Source of the DNA: Microthrixaceae bacterium
GTDB lineage: Bacteria > Actinomycetota > Acidimicrobiia > Acidimicrobiales > Poriferisodalaceae
Length of the DNA stretch: 64,000 nucleotides
Direction of reading: 5' to 3'
NCBI GenBank assembly: GCA_011523825.1
Contig: WTFX01000027.1
Span: 1-64,000 of the forward strand
This document shows, piece by piece, positions 15,164 to 24,424 of the stretch (position 1 is the stretch's first letter; each line of letters opens with the position of its first letter). The notes under the pieces are model-generated. The model ran no database searches. It was not told where the DNA came from and saw only the letters and a list, made by a program, of their open reading frames with translations. The translations under genes were made by a program, and so were the position numbers.

Positions 15164-16333
15164 CTAGTCCGCTGCTGCGAGCGCCGTCTCCGCTCGGGTG
15201 CCGGACTCAGCCTGCGGCGCTCGCGCATCGAGCTCGGCAGCACCCGCCTTGATGCGGGGAATGAGCTCGCGGCCGAAGTCGACGGCGTCGTTGAAGGGAT
15301 CGAAGCCCCGGATCAGCACGTAGCCCACGTCGCTCACCCCGCCGTCTGCCGGCATTCCGAGCTTGTAGTAGCGCAGGATCGAGTCGGCCACCTGCTCGGC
15401 GGTGCCCACCAAACAAGACGTGTTGCCGGGAGCACCGGTGGCCTCGGCGATCTTGAGCCACAGCCGCTCGTCGTGAACGTCGCCTGCTGCGGCATAACCC
15501 AGCATCCGCTCGCCGCCATGGTCGTACGGCTTGCCCCGGTGACTGCCCGCCACGGTCAGCTTGTCGGTGCCAGCGGCCTCGATGCCACCCAGGATGCGGT
15601 CAGCGCGGTCCCACGCCTCGCCCTCGGTGTCGCCCAGAATCGGCCGGACGCTGATCGAGAAACGCGGCGTGCGTCCGTACGCAGCGGCCCGGCGGCGGAA
15701 GTCCTCGAACCGTTCTGCCACTGCGGCGCGAGGCTCCGCGTAGATGGCGTAGACATCGCAGCGCTGTGCCCCCATCTCCAGGGCTTCCTCGCTGGAACCG
15801 CCGAAGAAGATCGGCGGCGAGGGCTGCTGCAGCGGTTGCACGTCGGCGCGCACATTGCTGATGCGGTAGTACGGCCCTTCGTGGTCGAATGGCTCCGCTG
15901 AGGTCCACGTGCGGCGCATCACGTCGATGTACTCGCCCGCACGGGCGTAGCGGTCGACCTTCGGCAGGTAGTCGCCGTCGCGCTGATTGTCCTTGTCGCT
16001 GGCTCCGGCGATGATGTGCAGCGCGAAGCGGCCGCCGCTGAGCTGATCGAAGGTGGCTGCCTTGCGGGCGGCCAGCGTGGGCGCCACGAAGCCGGGCCGG
16101 TGCGCGACGAGATAGCCGAGCCGCTCGGTGACCGAAGCGGCGTGGGTCGCCACCGCCCAGCCGTCGGCCGAGGTCGACGTGTAGCCCACCAGCACCAAGT
16201 CGAAGCCGGCCTCGTCGTGCGCACGGCTGAAGTCCTCGAGGAACTGGCGGGACAGCCCGCCCTCGATGACGTGCACGGTCGAGTCGTCCTTGGGCGGCGA
16301 TACACCGATCATCCCGATGACGTCGAGCGGCAC
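15164..16333 (-). CDS. SsuD-like LLM-class flavin monooxygenase
   Basis: 389 residues. The sequence follows the alkanesulfonate monooxygenase branch: DVIGMIGVS at the start, FDLVLVGYTSTSADGWA near 45, the long LVAHRPGFVAPTLAARKAATFDQLSGGR block in two parts near 75-100, HIIAGASDKDNQRDGD near 105, and IFFGGSSEEALE near 168. SsuD enzymes use FMNH2 to release sulfite from alkanesulfonates; relatives act on sulfones or other substrates. No flavin reductase or transporter is adjacent. GTG at 16333 is chosen because TACCGT lies exactly 6 nt upstream and homologues begin with a similar '-FIGMIG-' motif. Confidence 0.82.
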   Translation of the reverse strand: MPLDVIGMIGVSPPKDDSTVHVIEGGLSRQFLEDFSRAHDEAGFDLVLVGYTSTSADGWAVATHAASVTERLGYLVAHRPGFVAPTLAARKAATFDQLSGGRFALHIIAGASDKDNQRDGDYLPKVDRYARAGEYIDVMRRTWTSAEPFDHEGPYYRISNVRADVQPLQQPSPPIFFGGSSEEALEMGAQRCDVYAIYAEPRAAVAERFEDFRRRAAAYGRTPRFSISVRPILGDTEGEAWDRADRILGGIEAAGTDKLTVAGSHRGKPYDHGGERMLGYAAAGDVHDERLWLKIAEATGAPGNTSCLVGTAEQVADSILRYYKLGMPADGGVSDVGYVLIRGFDPFNDAVDFGRELIPRIKAGAAELDARAPQAESGTRAETALAAAD

Positions 16334-16339
16334 GTCACC

Positions 16340-16345
16340 ACGGTA
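16340..16345 (-). promoter_or_regulatory. Probable -10 hexamer TACCGT, leaderless, for the SsuD-like gene
   Basis: On the minus strand TACCGT is followed by 6 nt and the GTG at 16333. Confidence 0.45.
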
Positions 16346-16542
16346 CGCGCCGTGCCGAATCGACGCAGCGGCCGTGCGCCCTGCCGGACCCCGCAAGAGG
16401 CGCGCGCAGCGCCTGTGACCCGGCAACTCCGGCGCAGCAATCCACTGGCGGAATACCATCGGTGCTCGTGCGGGTCGCCGGCAGCGTCCGCACAGACCGC
16501 CGCGATTCGTCGGCGGGTGTCAGGAGTGGGGTGCCGACCGAC

Positions 16543-17763
16543 ATGTCAGAACGACCGCCTGTCGCCGATTGGGCGATGGACTTCGACCACTTGAGCGAGG
16601 AGTGGGCCGCCGACGGTCCCGAGATCATGGCTGACCTGCGCGAACGCTGCCCGGTCGCCCACACCGAGAGGTTCTACGGCGCATACCTCGTGACCCGTCA
16701 CGACGACATCACCGAGACGGCTCGCGACACCGACACCTTCTCGAGTCGGATCACTGCGGTCAACACGAACCATCCCGACAACATCAAGCTCGATCTGTCT
16801 CCGATCACGCTGGATCCGCCCGAGCACGGACCGGTCCGCCGGCCGCTGCTGCCGTCGTTCAGCCCGAAGGCCACCGATGAGCTGGAGCCGACCGTCGTCG
16901 CCATGGCAGAGCGCCTGCTCGACGACATCGGCGATGCCAAGCTCACCGACGGCGCTCTCGACTACGCGCAGCTGCTGCCGGTAGAGGTCATGGGCTACCT
17001 GTTCGGCGTCTCGACCGAGATGGGCCCGACGTTCCGGCGATGGGTGGACGGGATGCTCAAAGAAGGGCAGATCGACCTGGACATCGCCAGGGTCGCCTCC
17101 CGGGAGGTCCAGGAGTTCTTCGCGAGGCAACTTGACGAGCGCGAGCAGCAGGGCGACGATGCGCCCGACGACCTGGTCACCATGGTGCTGAACGCGCAAG
17201 CCGAAGTGTCCGAGGGCAGCACTAGGCCGTTCACGCGCAAGGAACGCATCGGTGCGCTGTTCGTGCTGATGCTGGGCGGCATCGACACGACGTGGTCGAC
17301 GCTGGGCTCCATGCTGTTCCACCTCGGCTCGCATCCCGACGATCTCAAGCGACTGGTCGACGAGCCCGAGTTGATGCCCACAGCCATCGAAGAGTTCCTG
17401 CGCTATTACAGCCCGGTGACCATTGCCCGCTACATCACCGATGACGCCGAGATCGCGGGTTGCCCCGTCTCGAAGGGCGAGCGGGTGCTGCTGGCGTACC
17501 CGTCGGCGAATCGCGACCCCGCCTACTTCGAGAACCCCGACGAGCTGATCCTGGACCGTGAGAACAACCGCCACATGGCGTTCGGGGTGGGCGTGCATCG
17601 CTGCCTGGGCTCGAATCTGGCGCGCATGGAGCTGCGAGTCGGCCTGAGCGCCTGGCTGGAGCGCTACCCGCGCTTCGAACTGGCCGTCGACCCTGAGGAC
17701 ATCAAGTGGTCGGTCGGCCCGATCCGGGGCCCCCGCAGCGTTCCGCTGCGCATCCTCGATTGA
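16543..17763 (+). CDS. Cytochrome P450
   Basis: 406 residues. P450 landmarks: the I-helix oxygen-binding motif GGIDTT (about 245-250), the ExxR motif EEFLRY (about 282-287) and the heme loop FGVGVHRCLG with the thiolate Cys354. It is a soluble bacterial class I type needing ferredoxin and reductase partners, none adjacent. The ATG at 16543 is used; a GTG at 16531 directly after CAGGAG is an alternative. A TACCAT hexamer at 16454-16459 could be the promoter. A flavin oxidoreductase follows after 17 bp, so both belong to one plus-strand operon. Confidence 0.93.
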   Translation: MSERPPVADWAMDFDHLSEEWAADGPEIMADLRERCPVAHTERFYGAYLVTRHDDITETARDTDTFSSRITAVNTNHPDNIKLDLSPITLDPPEHGPVRRPLLPSFSPKATDELEPTVVAMAERLLDDIGDAKLTDGALDYAQLLPVEVMGYLFGVSTEMGPTFRRWVDGMLKEGQIDLDIARVASREVQEFFARQLDEREQQGDDAPDDLVTMVLNAQAEVSEGSTRPFTRKERIGALFVLMLGGIDTTWSTLGSMLFHLGSHPDDLKRLVDEPELMPTAIEEFLRYYSPVTIARYITDDAEIAGCPVSKGERVLLAYPSANRDPAYFENPDELILDRENNRHMAFGVGVHRCLGSNLARMELRVGLSAWLERYPRFELAVDPEDIKWSVGPIRGPRSVPLRILD

Positions 17764-17780
17764 GTCCCCCCCAGCGGCCC

Positions 17781-18668
17781 ATGAAGTTCGGCGCTGTCCT
17801 TCCGACGTGCGAGATCGGCACCGATCCGATTGCGTTGCGTGACTGGGCTCAAGCTGCCGAGGCGTTGGGCTACGCGCACATCGTCACCTACGACCATGTG
17901 CTGGGCGCCGAGCACGCCGGGCGGGAGCCGGCCTTCTGGGGCCCCTACGCCGAGCGGGACGACTTCCACGAGCCGTTCGTGCTCTTCGGCTACCTGGCAG
18001 GGGTGACCAGCACGATCGAGTTCGAGACCGGCATCATCATCCTCCCGCAGCGCCAGGCCGCCTTGGTCGCCAAGCAGGCAGCCGAGGTGGACCTGCTGTC
18101 AGGCGGCCGCTTCCGGCTCGGCGTGGGCTCCGGCTGGAACTACGTCGAGTACGAGTCGCTGGGTGCCGACTGGGAGCAGCGCGGCGCTCTGCTGGACGAC
18201 CAGATCACGGTGATCCGGGCGCTCTGGGAGCACGACGTCATCGACTACACCAGCGAGTTCCACCGCATCGACCGTGCTGGCATCCGCCCCCGGCCGCAGC
18301 GGCGCATCCCGATCTGGTTCGGCGGCTACACCCCGGCGGCACTGCGACGGGCGGCCCGTCTCGGCGACGGCTTCACCTTCGGCGACTCGGGTCCCGACAC
18401 TGTCGCGCTGGCTGATCGCTTGCGGGAGCTGCTCACCGAGTACGGGCGCGATCCGGCCGAGTTCGCCCTGGAGGGCGAGGCCAACCTCGGCATCGGCCCC
18501 GACAGGTGGACAGCGCTCGTCGACGGTGCCCGGGACGCGGGCTTCAGCCACTTCTCGATCAACTGCCAGAGCACGACATGCGAGTGGGGTGGCAACCCGG
18601 CGGCGAACCTGCAGAACACCGGTGAGCACATCGCCGCACTGGAGAGCTTCATCTCGTCGGTGAGCTGA
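17781..18668 (+). CDS. LLM-class F420-dependent oxidoreductase
   Basis: 295 residues: MKFGAVLPTCEIGTDP start, AEALGYAHIVTYDHVLG near 30, FETGIIILPQRQAALVAKQAAEVDLLSGGR block near 84-112, LGVGSGWN near 113 and IWFGGYTPAALRRAARLGDG near 178. The length and the LGVGSGWN motif suit the F420-dependent subgroup. The ATG at 17781 follows the P450 stop by 17 nt, and no open frame with family similarity lies upstream. Coexpression with the P450 suggests work on the same hydrophobic substrate, which is an inference. Confidence 0.88.
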   Translation: MKFGAVLPTCEIGTDPIALRDWAQAAEALGYAHIVTYDHVLGAEHAGREPAFWGPYAERDDFHEPFVLFGYLAGVTSTIEFETGIIILPQRQAALVAKQAAEVDLLSGGRFRLGVGSGWNYVEYESLGADWEQRGALLDDQITVIRALWEHDVIDYTSEFHRIDRAGIRPRPQRRIPIWFGGYTPAALRRAARLGDGFTFGDSGPDTVALADRLRELLTEYGRDPAEFALEGEANLGIGPDRWTALVDGARDAGFSHFSINCQSTTCEWGGNPAANLQNTGEHIAALESFISSVS

Positions 18669-18712
18669 ACTAGAACCGCGCGGGGAGCCCACGGCACCAG
18701 CGGAGGTGGCGC

Positions 18713-20374
18713 ATGGAACAGATCACGGTGTACCCGGCGGCCCGGATCCACACGATGGACCCCGGCAGGCCGCACGCAGAGGCCGTCGCAGTGGCCGACG
18801 GCCGGATCGTGTCGGTCGGCACCATGGAGTCGATGCAGCCGTGGCTGCGTCGCAACCCCTACGAGGTCGACGACCGTTATGCCGGCAAGGTGATCATGCC
18901 GGGGTTCATCGACCCGCACACCCACCTGCGTCTCAGCGGCACCTACATGGGGCTGCACTACGTCGGACCGATCGACTCGGCGTCGCCGACGGGGCTGCGC
19001 AAGGGCCTGCCGAGTCGTGACGCCGTGGTGCACCAGCTGCGCGCGCTGGTTGCCGAGCACGCCGATCCCGGCGAGCCGTTGACAGCGTGGGGGTACGACC
19101 CCGCCAGCCAGGAGGGTCATCTCGACCGCGACATGCTCGACGCCATCAGCGACACCGTGCCGCTGTGGGTGTGCGCCTACGCACCGCACATCGTGTACGC
19201 CAACACGCCGATGCTCGGCCTGATCGGCGTCGACGACGACTCGGTCGGTCACGGCTTGGGTCGCTACCCGGACGGTCGGCTGAACGGCTGGTTCGTGGAG
19301 ACCGAGGCAACGGCGCGGGCCAACCGGCCGGTCGCGGCCTCGATCTTCGGCCCGGGCACGGGACGGGCGGCCATCGACCGCATGGGGGCGGTGGCCCGCG
19401 CCGCCGGCGTCACTACCACCGCCGACCTGGTGTGGGGCATGGCCGACGGCTTCGAGCCCGAATGGGACGACCATGCGGCGGCGATCGCCGAGGGCACGTT
19501 CCCGCTGCGGATCTTCATGATCCCCTTTGAACCGAAGCTGCGACGCAACTACGGCGACGACATGCTCGACTTTCTGGCCAGCAAGCGGGCTGAGGGCGAC
19601 GATCGGCTCAACACCCACGGCGTGAAGTACGTCAACGACGGCTCGTACCCGTCGATGACGCTGGTGATGAACTCGCCTGGCTATCTCGACGAGGACACGG
19701 CGCACACCGGCGAGGTGCCGTGGGAGGACATGGTGGAGCGGATGCGCCCCTTCTGGCAGTCGGGTGTGCAGATTCACTCCCACGCCAACGGCGATCGCAC
19801 GGTGGACATGACGCTGGACACGCTGGCTGCCCTGCACGCCGAGCACCCGCGCTTCGATCACCGCTTCACCATCGAGCACTACTGCATCTCGACACCCGCG
19901 CAAGCGAAGCGTCTCGCTGCGCTGGGCGGGCTGGCCAGCGTCAACTGTTACTTCGTGCACTTCCGGGCGCAGCTGCATGCCGATCACGGTTTCGGGCCCG
20001 ATCGCAGCGAGGCGACCGCCCGGCTGGGCTCGCTGGAGCGCGCCGGTGTCACCTTCGCCCTGCACAGCGACTTCAACCTCGTCGTCACGCCGCTGCAGCC
20101 GCTGCTGGCGGTGTGGTGCGCTGTCAACCGGGTGGGCGCCGACGGCGAGACAGTGATGGCGCCGGGGGAGCGCATCTCAGTTGACCGGGCCCTGCGTGCG
20201 ATCACCATCGACGCCGCCCACGTACTGGCCCGCGACGACCGGCTGGGCTCGATCGAGGCCGGCAAGCTGGCCGACTTCACCGTGCTCGACGACGACCCCT
20301 ACGAGGTCGATCCGATGGCGCTGCGCGACATCGGCGTCGTCGGCACGGTGCTGGGCGGCGAACCCACGTCGTGA
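18713..20374 (+). CDS. Amidohydrolase, YtcJ-like (family 3)
   Basis: 553 residues. The N-terminal beta-sandwich (AARIHTMDPGRPHAEAVAV, VADGRIVSVG) is followed by the metal motif MPGFIDPHTHLR, then HSHANGDRTVDMTLDTL near 360, FTIEHYCIST near 385 and the catalytic Asp in LHSDFNLV near 445. YtcJ-type enzymes hydrolyse amide-like bonds in small molecules with one or two divalent metals. A strong GGAGGTGG ribosome site precedes the ATG. The stop overlaps the next gene's GTG (GTGA), so it heads a coupled set of amidohydrolase, SDR and sterol-reductase-like genes. Confidence 0.88.
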   Translation: MEQITVYPAARIHTMDPGRPHAEAVAVADGRIVSVGTMESMQPWLRRNPYEVDDRYAGKVIMPGFIDPHTHLRLSGTYMGLHYVGPIDSASPTGLRKGLPSRDAVVHQLRALVAEHADPGEPLTAWGYDPASQEGHLDRDMLDAISDTVPLWVCAYAPHIVYANTPMLGLIGVDDDSVGHGLGRYPDGRLNGWFVETEATARANRPVAASIFGPGTGRAAIDRMGAVARAAGVTTTADLVWGMADGFEPEWDDHAAAIAEGTFPLRIFMIPFEPKLRRNYGDDMLDFLASKRAEGDDRLNTHGVKYVNDGSYPSMTLVMNSPGYLDEDTAHTGEVPWEDMVERMRPFWQSGVQIHSHANGDRTVDMTLDTLAALHAEHPRFDHRFTIEHYCISTPAQAKRLAALGGLASVNCYFVHFRAQLHADHGFGPDRSEATARLGSLERAGVTFALHSDFNLVVTPLQPLLAVWCAVNRVGADGETVMAPGERISVDRALRAITIDAAHVLARDDRLGSIEAGKLADFTVLDDDPYEVDPMALRDIGVVGTVLGGEPTS

Positions 20375-21165
20375 GACGCCAGCGCCGCTCGCTCCCCGAC
20401 GCTTACGGGGCGTGGGCCGTCGTCGCCGGTGCCTCAGAGGGCTTCGGCGCTGCGTTCGCCGCCGAGCTGGCCGACCGCGGCATGAACCTGGTGCTCCTGG
20501 CCCGCCGGGGGGATGTGCTGGGCGAGGTTCGCGATCGGCTGCAGGACAACCATGGGGTCGAGGTGCGCTGCCTGACGCTGGACCTGGCCGATGATGCGTA
20601 CCCGGTTGCGTTGGCCGAGGCCGTCGCCGGCGTGGACATCGGCATCGCCGTCTACAACGCCGCTTCGGTGCCCATTGGACCCTTCCTGGACAACACCGAC
20701 GAGGCAATCCGGCACGCGGTAGATGTGAACGTGCGCGGGCCGCTGCACGCCGTGCGGACGCTGGTGCCGGCCATGTGCGACCGGGGCCGCGGCGCCGTGG
20801 TGCTGGTGTCGTCGCTCTCGGGTCTGCAGGGAACCCCGCACGTCGCCGTGTACGCAGCAACCAAGGCATTCAACACGCACCTGGCCGAGAGCCTGTGGTA
20901 CGAGCTTCGGCCGTTCGGCATCGACGTGGTGGCGTGCTGTGCCGGGGCGATGCCCACACCGGGGTATGCCCGCACGTTCGGCCGTGACGTGCCCGGCATG
21001 CTCGCCCCTACCGAAGCCGCACGCCAGACGCTGGACCGGCTGGGCCGCGGCCCGCGGGTGGTGCCCGGACGGGTGAACCGCCTGGCGGCACAGCTCATGG
21101 GCCGTGCGGTGCCCCGCAAGACAGCCATTCGCTTCATCGCCCGCGACACGAAGCACCTGACATGA
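20371..21165 (+). CDS. SDR family oxidoreductase
   Basis: 264 residues. Cofactor motif VAGASEGFG, then DLADDAY, YNAAS in place of NNAG, VSSLSG and the active-site VYAATKAFN (Y-x3-K). The region after the active site (CCAGAMPTPG) and the C-terminal basic tail resemble SDRs acting on ketosteroid or long-chain 3-oxoacyl substrates, but this is weak. The GTG start lies in the overlap with the preceding amidohydrolase stop, and its stop overlaps the next ATG (ATGA at 21162). Confidence 0.85.
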   Translation: MRRQRRSLPDAYGAWAVVAGASEGFGAAFAAELADRGMNLVLLARRGDVLGEVRDRLQDNHGVEVRCLTLDLADDAYPVALAEAVAGVDIGIAVYNAASVPIGPFLDNTDEAIRHAVDVNVRGPLHAVRTLVPAMCDRGRGAVVLVSSLSGLQGTPHVAVYAATKAFNTHLAESLWYELRPFGIDVVACCAGAMPTPGYARTFGRDVPGMLAPTEAARQTLDRLGRGPRVVPGRVNRLAAQLMGRAVPRKTAIRFIARDTKHLT

Positions 21166-22244
21166 GCGACGCGGTGGCCGGGTTCTGCGCACCGTGGGCG
21201 GTGTTCGCCGCAGTCGGCGTGCTGCACCTGGTGCTGCCGGCGAGGCGCATGGCGGGCTATGCGCGCCACGAGCGCACCGGCAAGGTTCTGCAGTACCGGA
21301 TCAACGGCTTGGCGGTCTTCGCAGTCACGCTGGCCGTGTGGTGCACCGTGTGCGGGACGGGCCTGATGCCCTGGGACTGGCTGTGGCAGCAGCGCTGGCC
21401 GAGCGCGCTCGGCGCCCTCGTGCTGGGCCTCGGGGCGAGTGCCGCCACGGTGCTCGGCGCTCCGTCGAGCGGGCGAGGAGTGCTCGCCGAGCTGTACCTG
21501 GGGCGCCGGGCCAACCCGCAGCCATTCGGCGGCCGCGCCGACGCCAAGATGTACCTCTACCTGGCCGGCGCCGTGCTGCTCGAGCTGAACGTGCTCTCGT
21601 TCGCAGCGCACCACTGGGACGACTTCGGGGACGATCCGTCTCCCGGCGTCGCCCTCTACGTGGTGTTGATGAGCTGGTTCGTCTGCGACTACCTCGTCTT
21701 CGAGCGTGTCCACCTTTACACCTACGACCTGTTCGCCGAGCGCGTGGGGTTCAAGCTCATCTGGGGGTGCCTGTTCTGGTACCCGTACTTCTACGCCGTC
21801 GGTCTGTGGGCAGTCGCAGATCTCGGCAATCCCGACGCTCCGGCATGGCTGCTGGTGATTGCGGCGGCTGTGTTCTTCGGCGGGTGGGTGCTGGCGCGTG
21901 GCGCGAACCTGCAGAAACACCGCTTCAAGCGGGAACCCGATCGGGCGTTCTTGGGCATTTCCCCCAAGGCACTCTCCGATGGCGAGCGCCACGTGCTGGT
22001 CAGCGGCTTCTGGGGCGTGTCACGTCACGTCAACTACCTGGGCGAGATCGCCATGGGCGTGGGCTTGGCTCTCGCGCTGGGCCGGCCGTCGATGCTCGCA
22101 CCGTGGCTGTACCCGCTGTATTACGTCGCGCTGCTGGTGCCGCGTGAGCGAGCCGACGACCGGCGCTGTGCCGCCAAGTACGGCCCGCTGTGGGACCGGT
22201 ACCGGTCCCAGGTGCGCTGGCGCATCGTGCCGCGGTTGTACTGA
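21162..22244 (+). CDS. ERG4/ERG24 family sterol reductase-like membrane protein
   Basis: 360 residues with about eight hydrophobic segments. The C-terminal half carries the family hallmarks: NLQKHRFKR (249-257), [15 protein letters not shown] (281-295), where eukaryotic enzymes read GWWGxxRHxNYxGD, and the terminal block [18 protein letters not shown] ... WRIVPRLY (330-360). Members (ERG24, DHCR7, DHCR24-unrelated ERG4) reduce sterol double bonds with NADPH in a membrane. Such genes are rare in bacteria. Asp in the NYxGD motif is Glu here. It overlaps the SDR by 4 nt, so the two should be made together. No sterol-synthesis genes (oxidosqualene cyclase, CYP51) are in the window. Confidence 0.85.
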   Translation: MSDAVAGFCAPWAVFAAVGVLHLVLPARRMAGYARHERTGKVLQYRINGLAVFAVTLAVWCTVCGTGLMPWDWLWQQRWPSALGALVLGLGASAATVLGAPSSGRGVLAELYLGRRANPQPFGGRADAKMYLYLAGAVLLELNVLSFAAHHWDDFGDDPSPGVALYVVLMSWFVCDYLVFERVHLYTYDLFAERVGFKLIWGCLFWYPYFYAVGLWAVADLGNPDAPAWLLVIAAAVFFGGWVLARGANLQKHRFKREPDRAFLGISPKALSDGERHVLVSGFWGVSRHVNYLGEIAMGVGLALALGRPSMLAPWLYPLYYVALLVPRERADDRRCAAKYGPLWDRYRSQVRWRIVPRLY

Positions 22245-22264
22245 GCGGGGCTGCGGGCGCCGTC

Positions 22265-23356
22265 ATGGACACCTCGAGCGAACCCGGGCCGGCATCGGTG
22301 TCGCAGCATCATCCAGCACAGCTCGACGCTGCTTGGCAGGCCGTGCTGGGCTCCCTGGCTGCCGCCCGACGCGACGCAGGAGAGGACCGAGCGGGTGGCA
22401 TCGGGGTCACTGTGCTCACGGGCTTCCTCGGCAGCGGCAAGACCACGGTGCTGCGTCGGCTGCTGGCTGAACCTGCGGGCCTACGCATCGCGGCCGTGGT
22501 GAACGACATCGGCGCGATCAACATCGACGCCATGTCAATCGACGCCGACTCGGTCGACGCCGCCTCGCCGGCTGATCAGGGTGCGGTTGGGACGTTGTTT
22601 GCCTCGAAGCTCGGCGAGCGGATCGAGCTCACCAACGGCTGCGCCTGCTGCGCACTGGTGTCCGATCTGGCCGAATCGCTCGAAGCCCTTGCAGCCTCGG
22701 AGGTGTACGACGCGATCGTGGTCGAAGCCAGCGGCGTCGCCGATCCGGCAACGATGGCGTCGGCTGTCGAAGGCGCATCTGGCTGCCGGCTCGACGGCGT
22801 GGCTGCCGTGGTGGACGCGCAGCTTCTGGCGGCGCAGCTCGACGACGCCCAGGTCGGGTCCGCGGTGCATCGCCAGATCGACGTGGCGCATCTGGTGGTG
22901 CTGTCGAAGGTGGACCTGGTTGACGACGCCCATGTGGAAGCGCTGACGACTCGGATCGGCGAGATCGCTCCTGGTCGCATGGTCGTGCCGTCGGCTCACG
23001 GACGCATCGACCCGAGTGTGCTGCTCAGCGCAGCGATCCGCGGTGCAGCATTCAACCAAGCCTCCCACGGCCATCCCATCGAGATAGCGACGGCCTCGGT
23101 ACGAGGGATCGGGCCATGGGAGCCCGCCGCGGTCGGACACTGGTTCGACCGTCAATCCGAATCCCTGCTGCGGGCGAAGGGATGGTTCGCGAGTCCCGAC
23201 GGCCGATGGCACGAACTACAGGTCGTGGGCCGGCGCTGGAGCATCGAGCCTGCGGACTCGCTCACTGGCGTCGGCGTTGAGCCCGCCGTCGTGCTCATCG
23301 GCCGCGAGCAGTTGGCTGTCGATCGGGCCGCCGCCTCGCTTCGCAGTCTCGATTGA
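22265..23356 (+). CDS. CobW/COG0523 family GTPase
   Basis: 363 residues. Walker A GFLGSGKT (53-60), the metal-binding CxCC motif in NGCACCAL (C126, C128, C129), EASGVADP near 155 and the guanine motif SKVD (214-217). A C-terminal CobW domain follows ([17 protein letters not shown]). Family members are GTP-dependent metal chaperones for zinc, cobalt or iron enzymes. The ATG at 22265 is 20 bp after the sterol-reductase-like gene, in the same direction. It might supply metal to the amidohydrolase at the head of this operon; that is an inference. The N-terminal ~45 residues before the GTPase core are longer than usual. Confidence 0.88.
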   Translation: MDTSSEPGPASVSQHHPAQLDAAWQAVLGSLAAARRDAGEDRAGGIGVTVLTGFLGSGKTTVLRRLLAEPAGLRIAAVVNDIGAINIDAMSIDADSVDAASPADQGAVGTLFASKLGERIELTNGCACCALVSDLAESLEALAASEVYDAIVVEASGVADPATMASAVEGASGCRLDGVAAVVDAQLLAAQLDDAQVGSAVHRQIDVAHLVVLSKVDLVDDAHVEALTTRIGEIAPGRMVVPSAHGRIDPSVLLSAAIRGAAFNQASHGHPIEIATASVRGIGPWEPAAVGHWFDRQSESLLRAKGWFASPDGRWHELQVVGRRWSIEPADSLTGVGVEPAVVLIGREQLAVDRAAASLRSLD

Positions 23357-23453
23357 CCCGGATGCGTCTCGCAGGTGAGCCAGCAGCGAGCCAGCAGCTA
23401 ACCGACAGTGAGTCGGCGTTGAGCCTGCAGCGAGCCGGCGGCCAGTCAGACCC

Positions 23454-24347
23454 TCAGGCGTCAGGCGTGCCAGCCATGTACTCGCGCATCTCCGCGGACG
23501 GCGGGCCGGCGATGCCCCAGCGGTCTGACAGCTCGGGGGTGCGGGGCCAGGTGCGCGGCACCCAGGTGGCCTCGTCGATCTGCTGCACCTCGGCGGTGAC
23601 CTCGGGCACGGTGCCTGCCGGGTCCACGAAATAGCCGAACGCGTTGTTGCCCGGTCCGTGCCGGCCGGGGCCCCAGCCGACATCGTGACCAGCACGCTTC
23701 AGGCGGCCGATCGACGACATGAAGGCGTCCAGTGACGGAACCTCGTAGGCAACATGGTTCAGCGATGCCCACTCGGCCCGGTTGAACGCAATCGAGTGGT
23801 GATCGCTGTTGCACCGCAGGAACACCATCTGGCGCTCGCTCCAGTCGCTCACCTGGAATCCCAGCACCTCGCACCACCACACACTCAGCGACTCGATGTC
23901 GGCAGTGTTCAGCACGACGTGGGCGATCTTGACGGGAGTGGGTTCCTCAGCACTCGCCGGCACGGCGTCGGTGCACGCCGACAGCTCCACGATGCGTCCC
24001 TCGGGGTCGGCAATGCGGAACCCGTAGCCGCGGCCGGGCCGGTCGAGGGCGGCAGGTTCGCTCAGCAGGGTGACACCGGCGCCTCCGAGATCGGCAGCCG
24101 CAGCGTCGACGGCTCGGTCATCGAAGAGCCCGAGGCTCAGATGGTCGATGCCGTTGCTGTCAGAGCGATGCAGTTCCAGCACGTGGTGTTCAGTGCCCGC
24201 GGCACGCAGCACCGCTGACTGATCGTCAGAATCAGGGAGCCGCTGCAAGCCCCACGGCCCGGCGTAGTAGTCGAGGCACGCGTCGAACGCGCTGCAATGC
24301 AGCGAGATGTGACGCAGATGGGTGATCGCCCACGCGGCCGAACTCAT
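23454..24347 (-). CDS. Two-domain VOC protein, extradiol-dioxygenase-like
   Basis: 297 residues in two vicinal-oxygen-chelate domains. Domain 1 has HLRHISLHC and DHLSLGLFD; domain 2 has KIAHVVLNTADIES, NHVAYEVP and DPAGTVPEVTAE, giving the His-His-Glu Fe(II) ligand set. The layout is that of type I extradiol dioxygenases (catechol 2,3-dioxygenase family), which cleave catechol-type rings. The start at 24347 with GGGAGC ribosome site is preferred to the ATG nine codons earlier. It is the last gene of a long minus-strand run, 77 bp after the molybdenum hydroxylase large subunit. Confidence 0.85.
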   Translation of the reverse strand: MSSAAWAITHLRHISLHCSAFDACLDYYAGPWGLQRLPDSDDQSAVLRAAGTEHHVLELHRSDSNGIDHLSLGLFDDRAVDAAAADLGGAGVTLLSEPAALDRPGRGYGFRIADPEGRIVELSACTDAVPASAEEPTPVKIAHVVLNTADIESLSVWWCEVLGFQVSDWSERQMVFLRCNSDHHSIAFNRAEWASLNHVAYEVPSLDAFMSSIGRLKRAGHDVGWGPGRHGPGNNAFGYFVDPAGTVPEVTAEVQQIDEATWVPRTWPRTPELSDRWGIAGPPSAEMREYMAGTPDA

Positions 24348-24424
24348 CGTGTGCTCCCGACTGCGCGCCGGCAACGGTGGCCGGGGCGCAGTTGCGGCCT
24401 CAGGCGCGGGCAGGGAAACATGGT

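Noticed and set aside
23377..23398. Perfect 11-bp tandem duplication GAGCCAGCAGC x2
   Set aside because: Too short and simple in GC-rich DNA to claim function; it lies in the gap between convergent genes.
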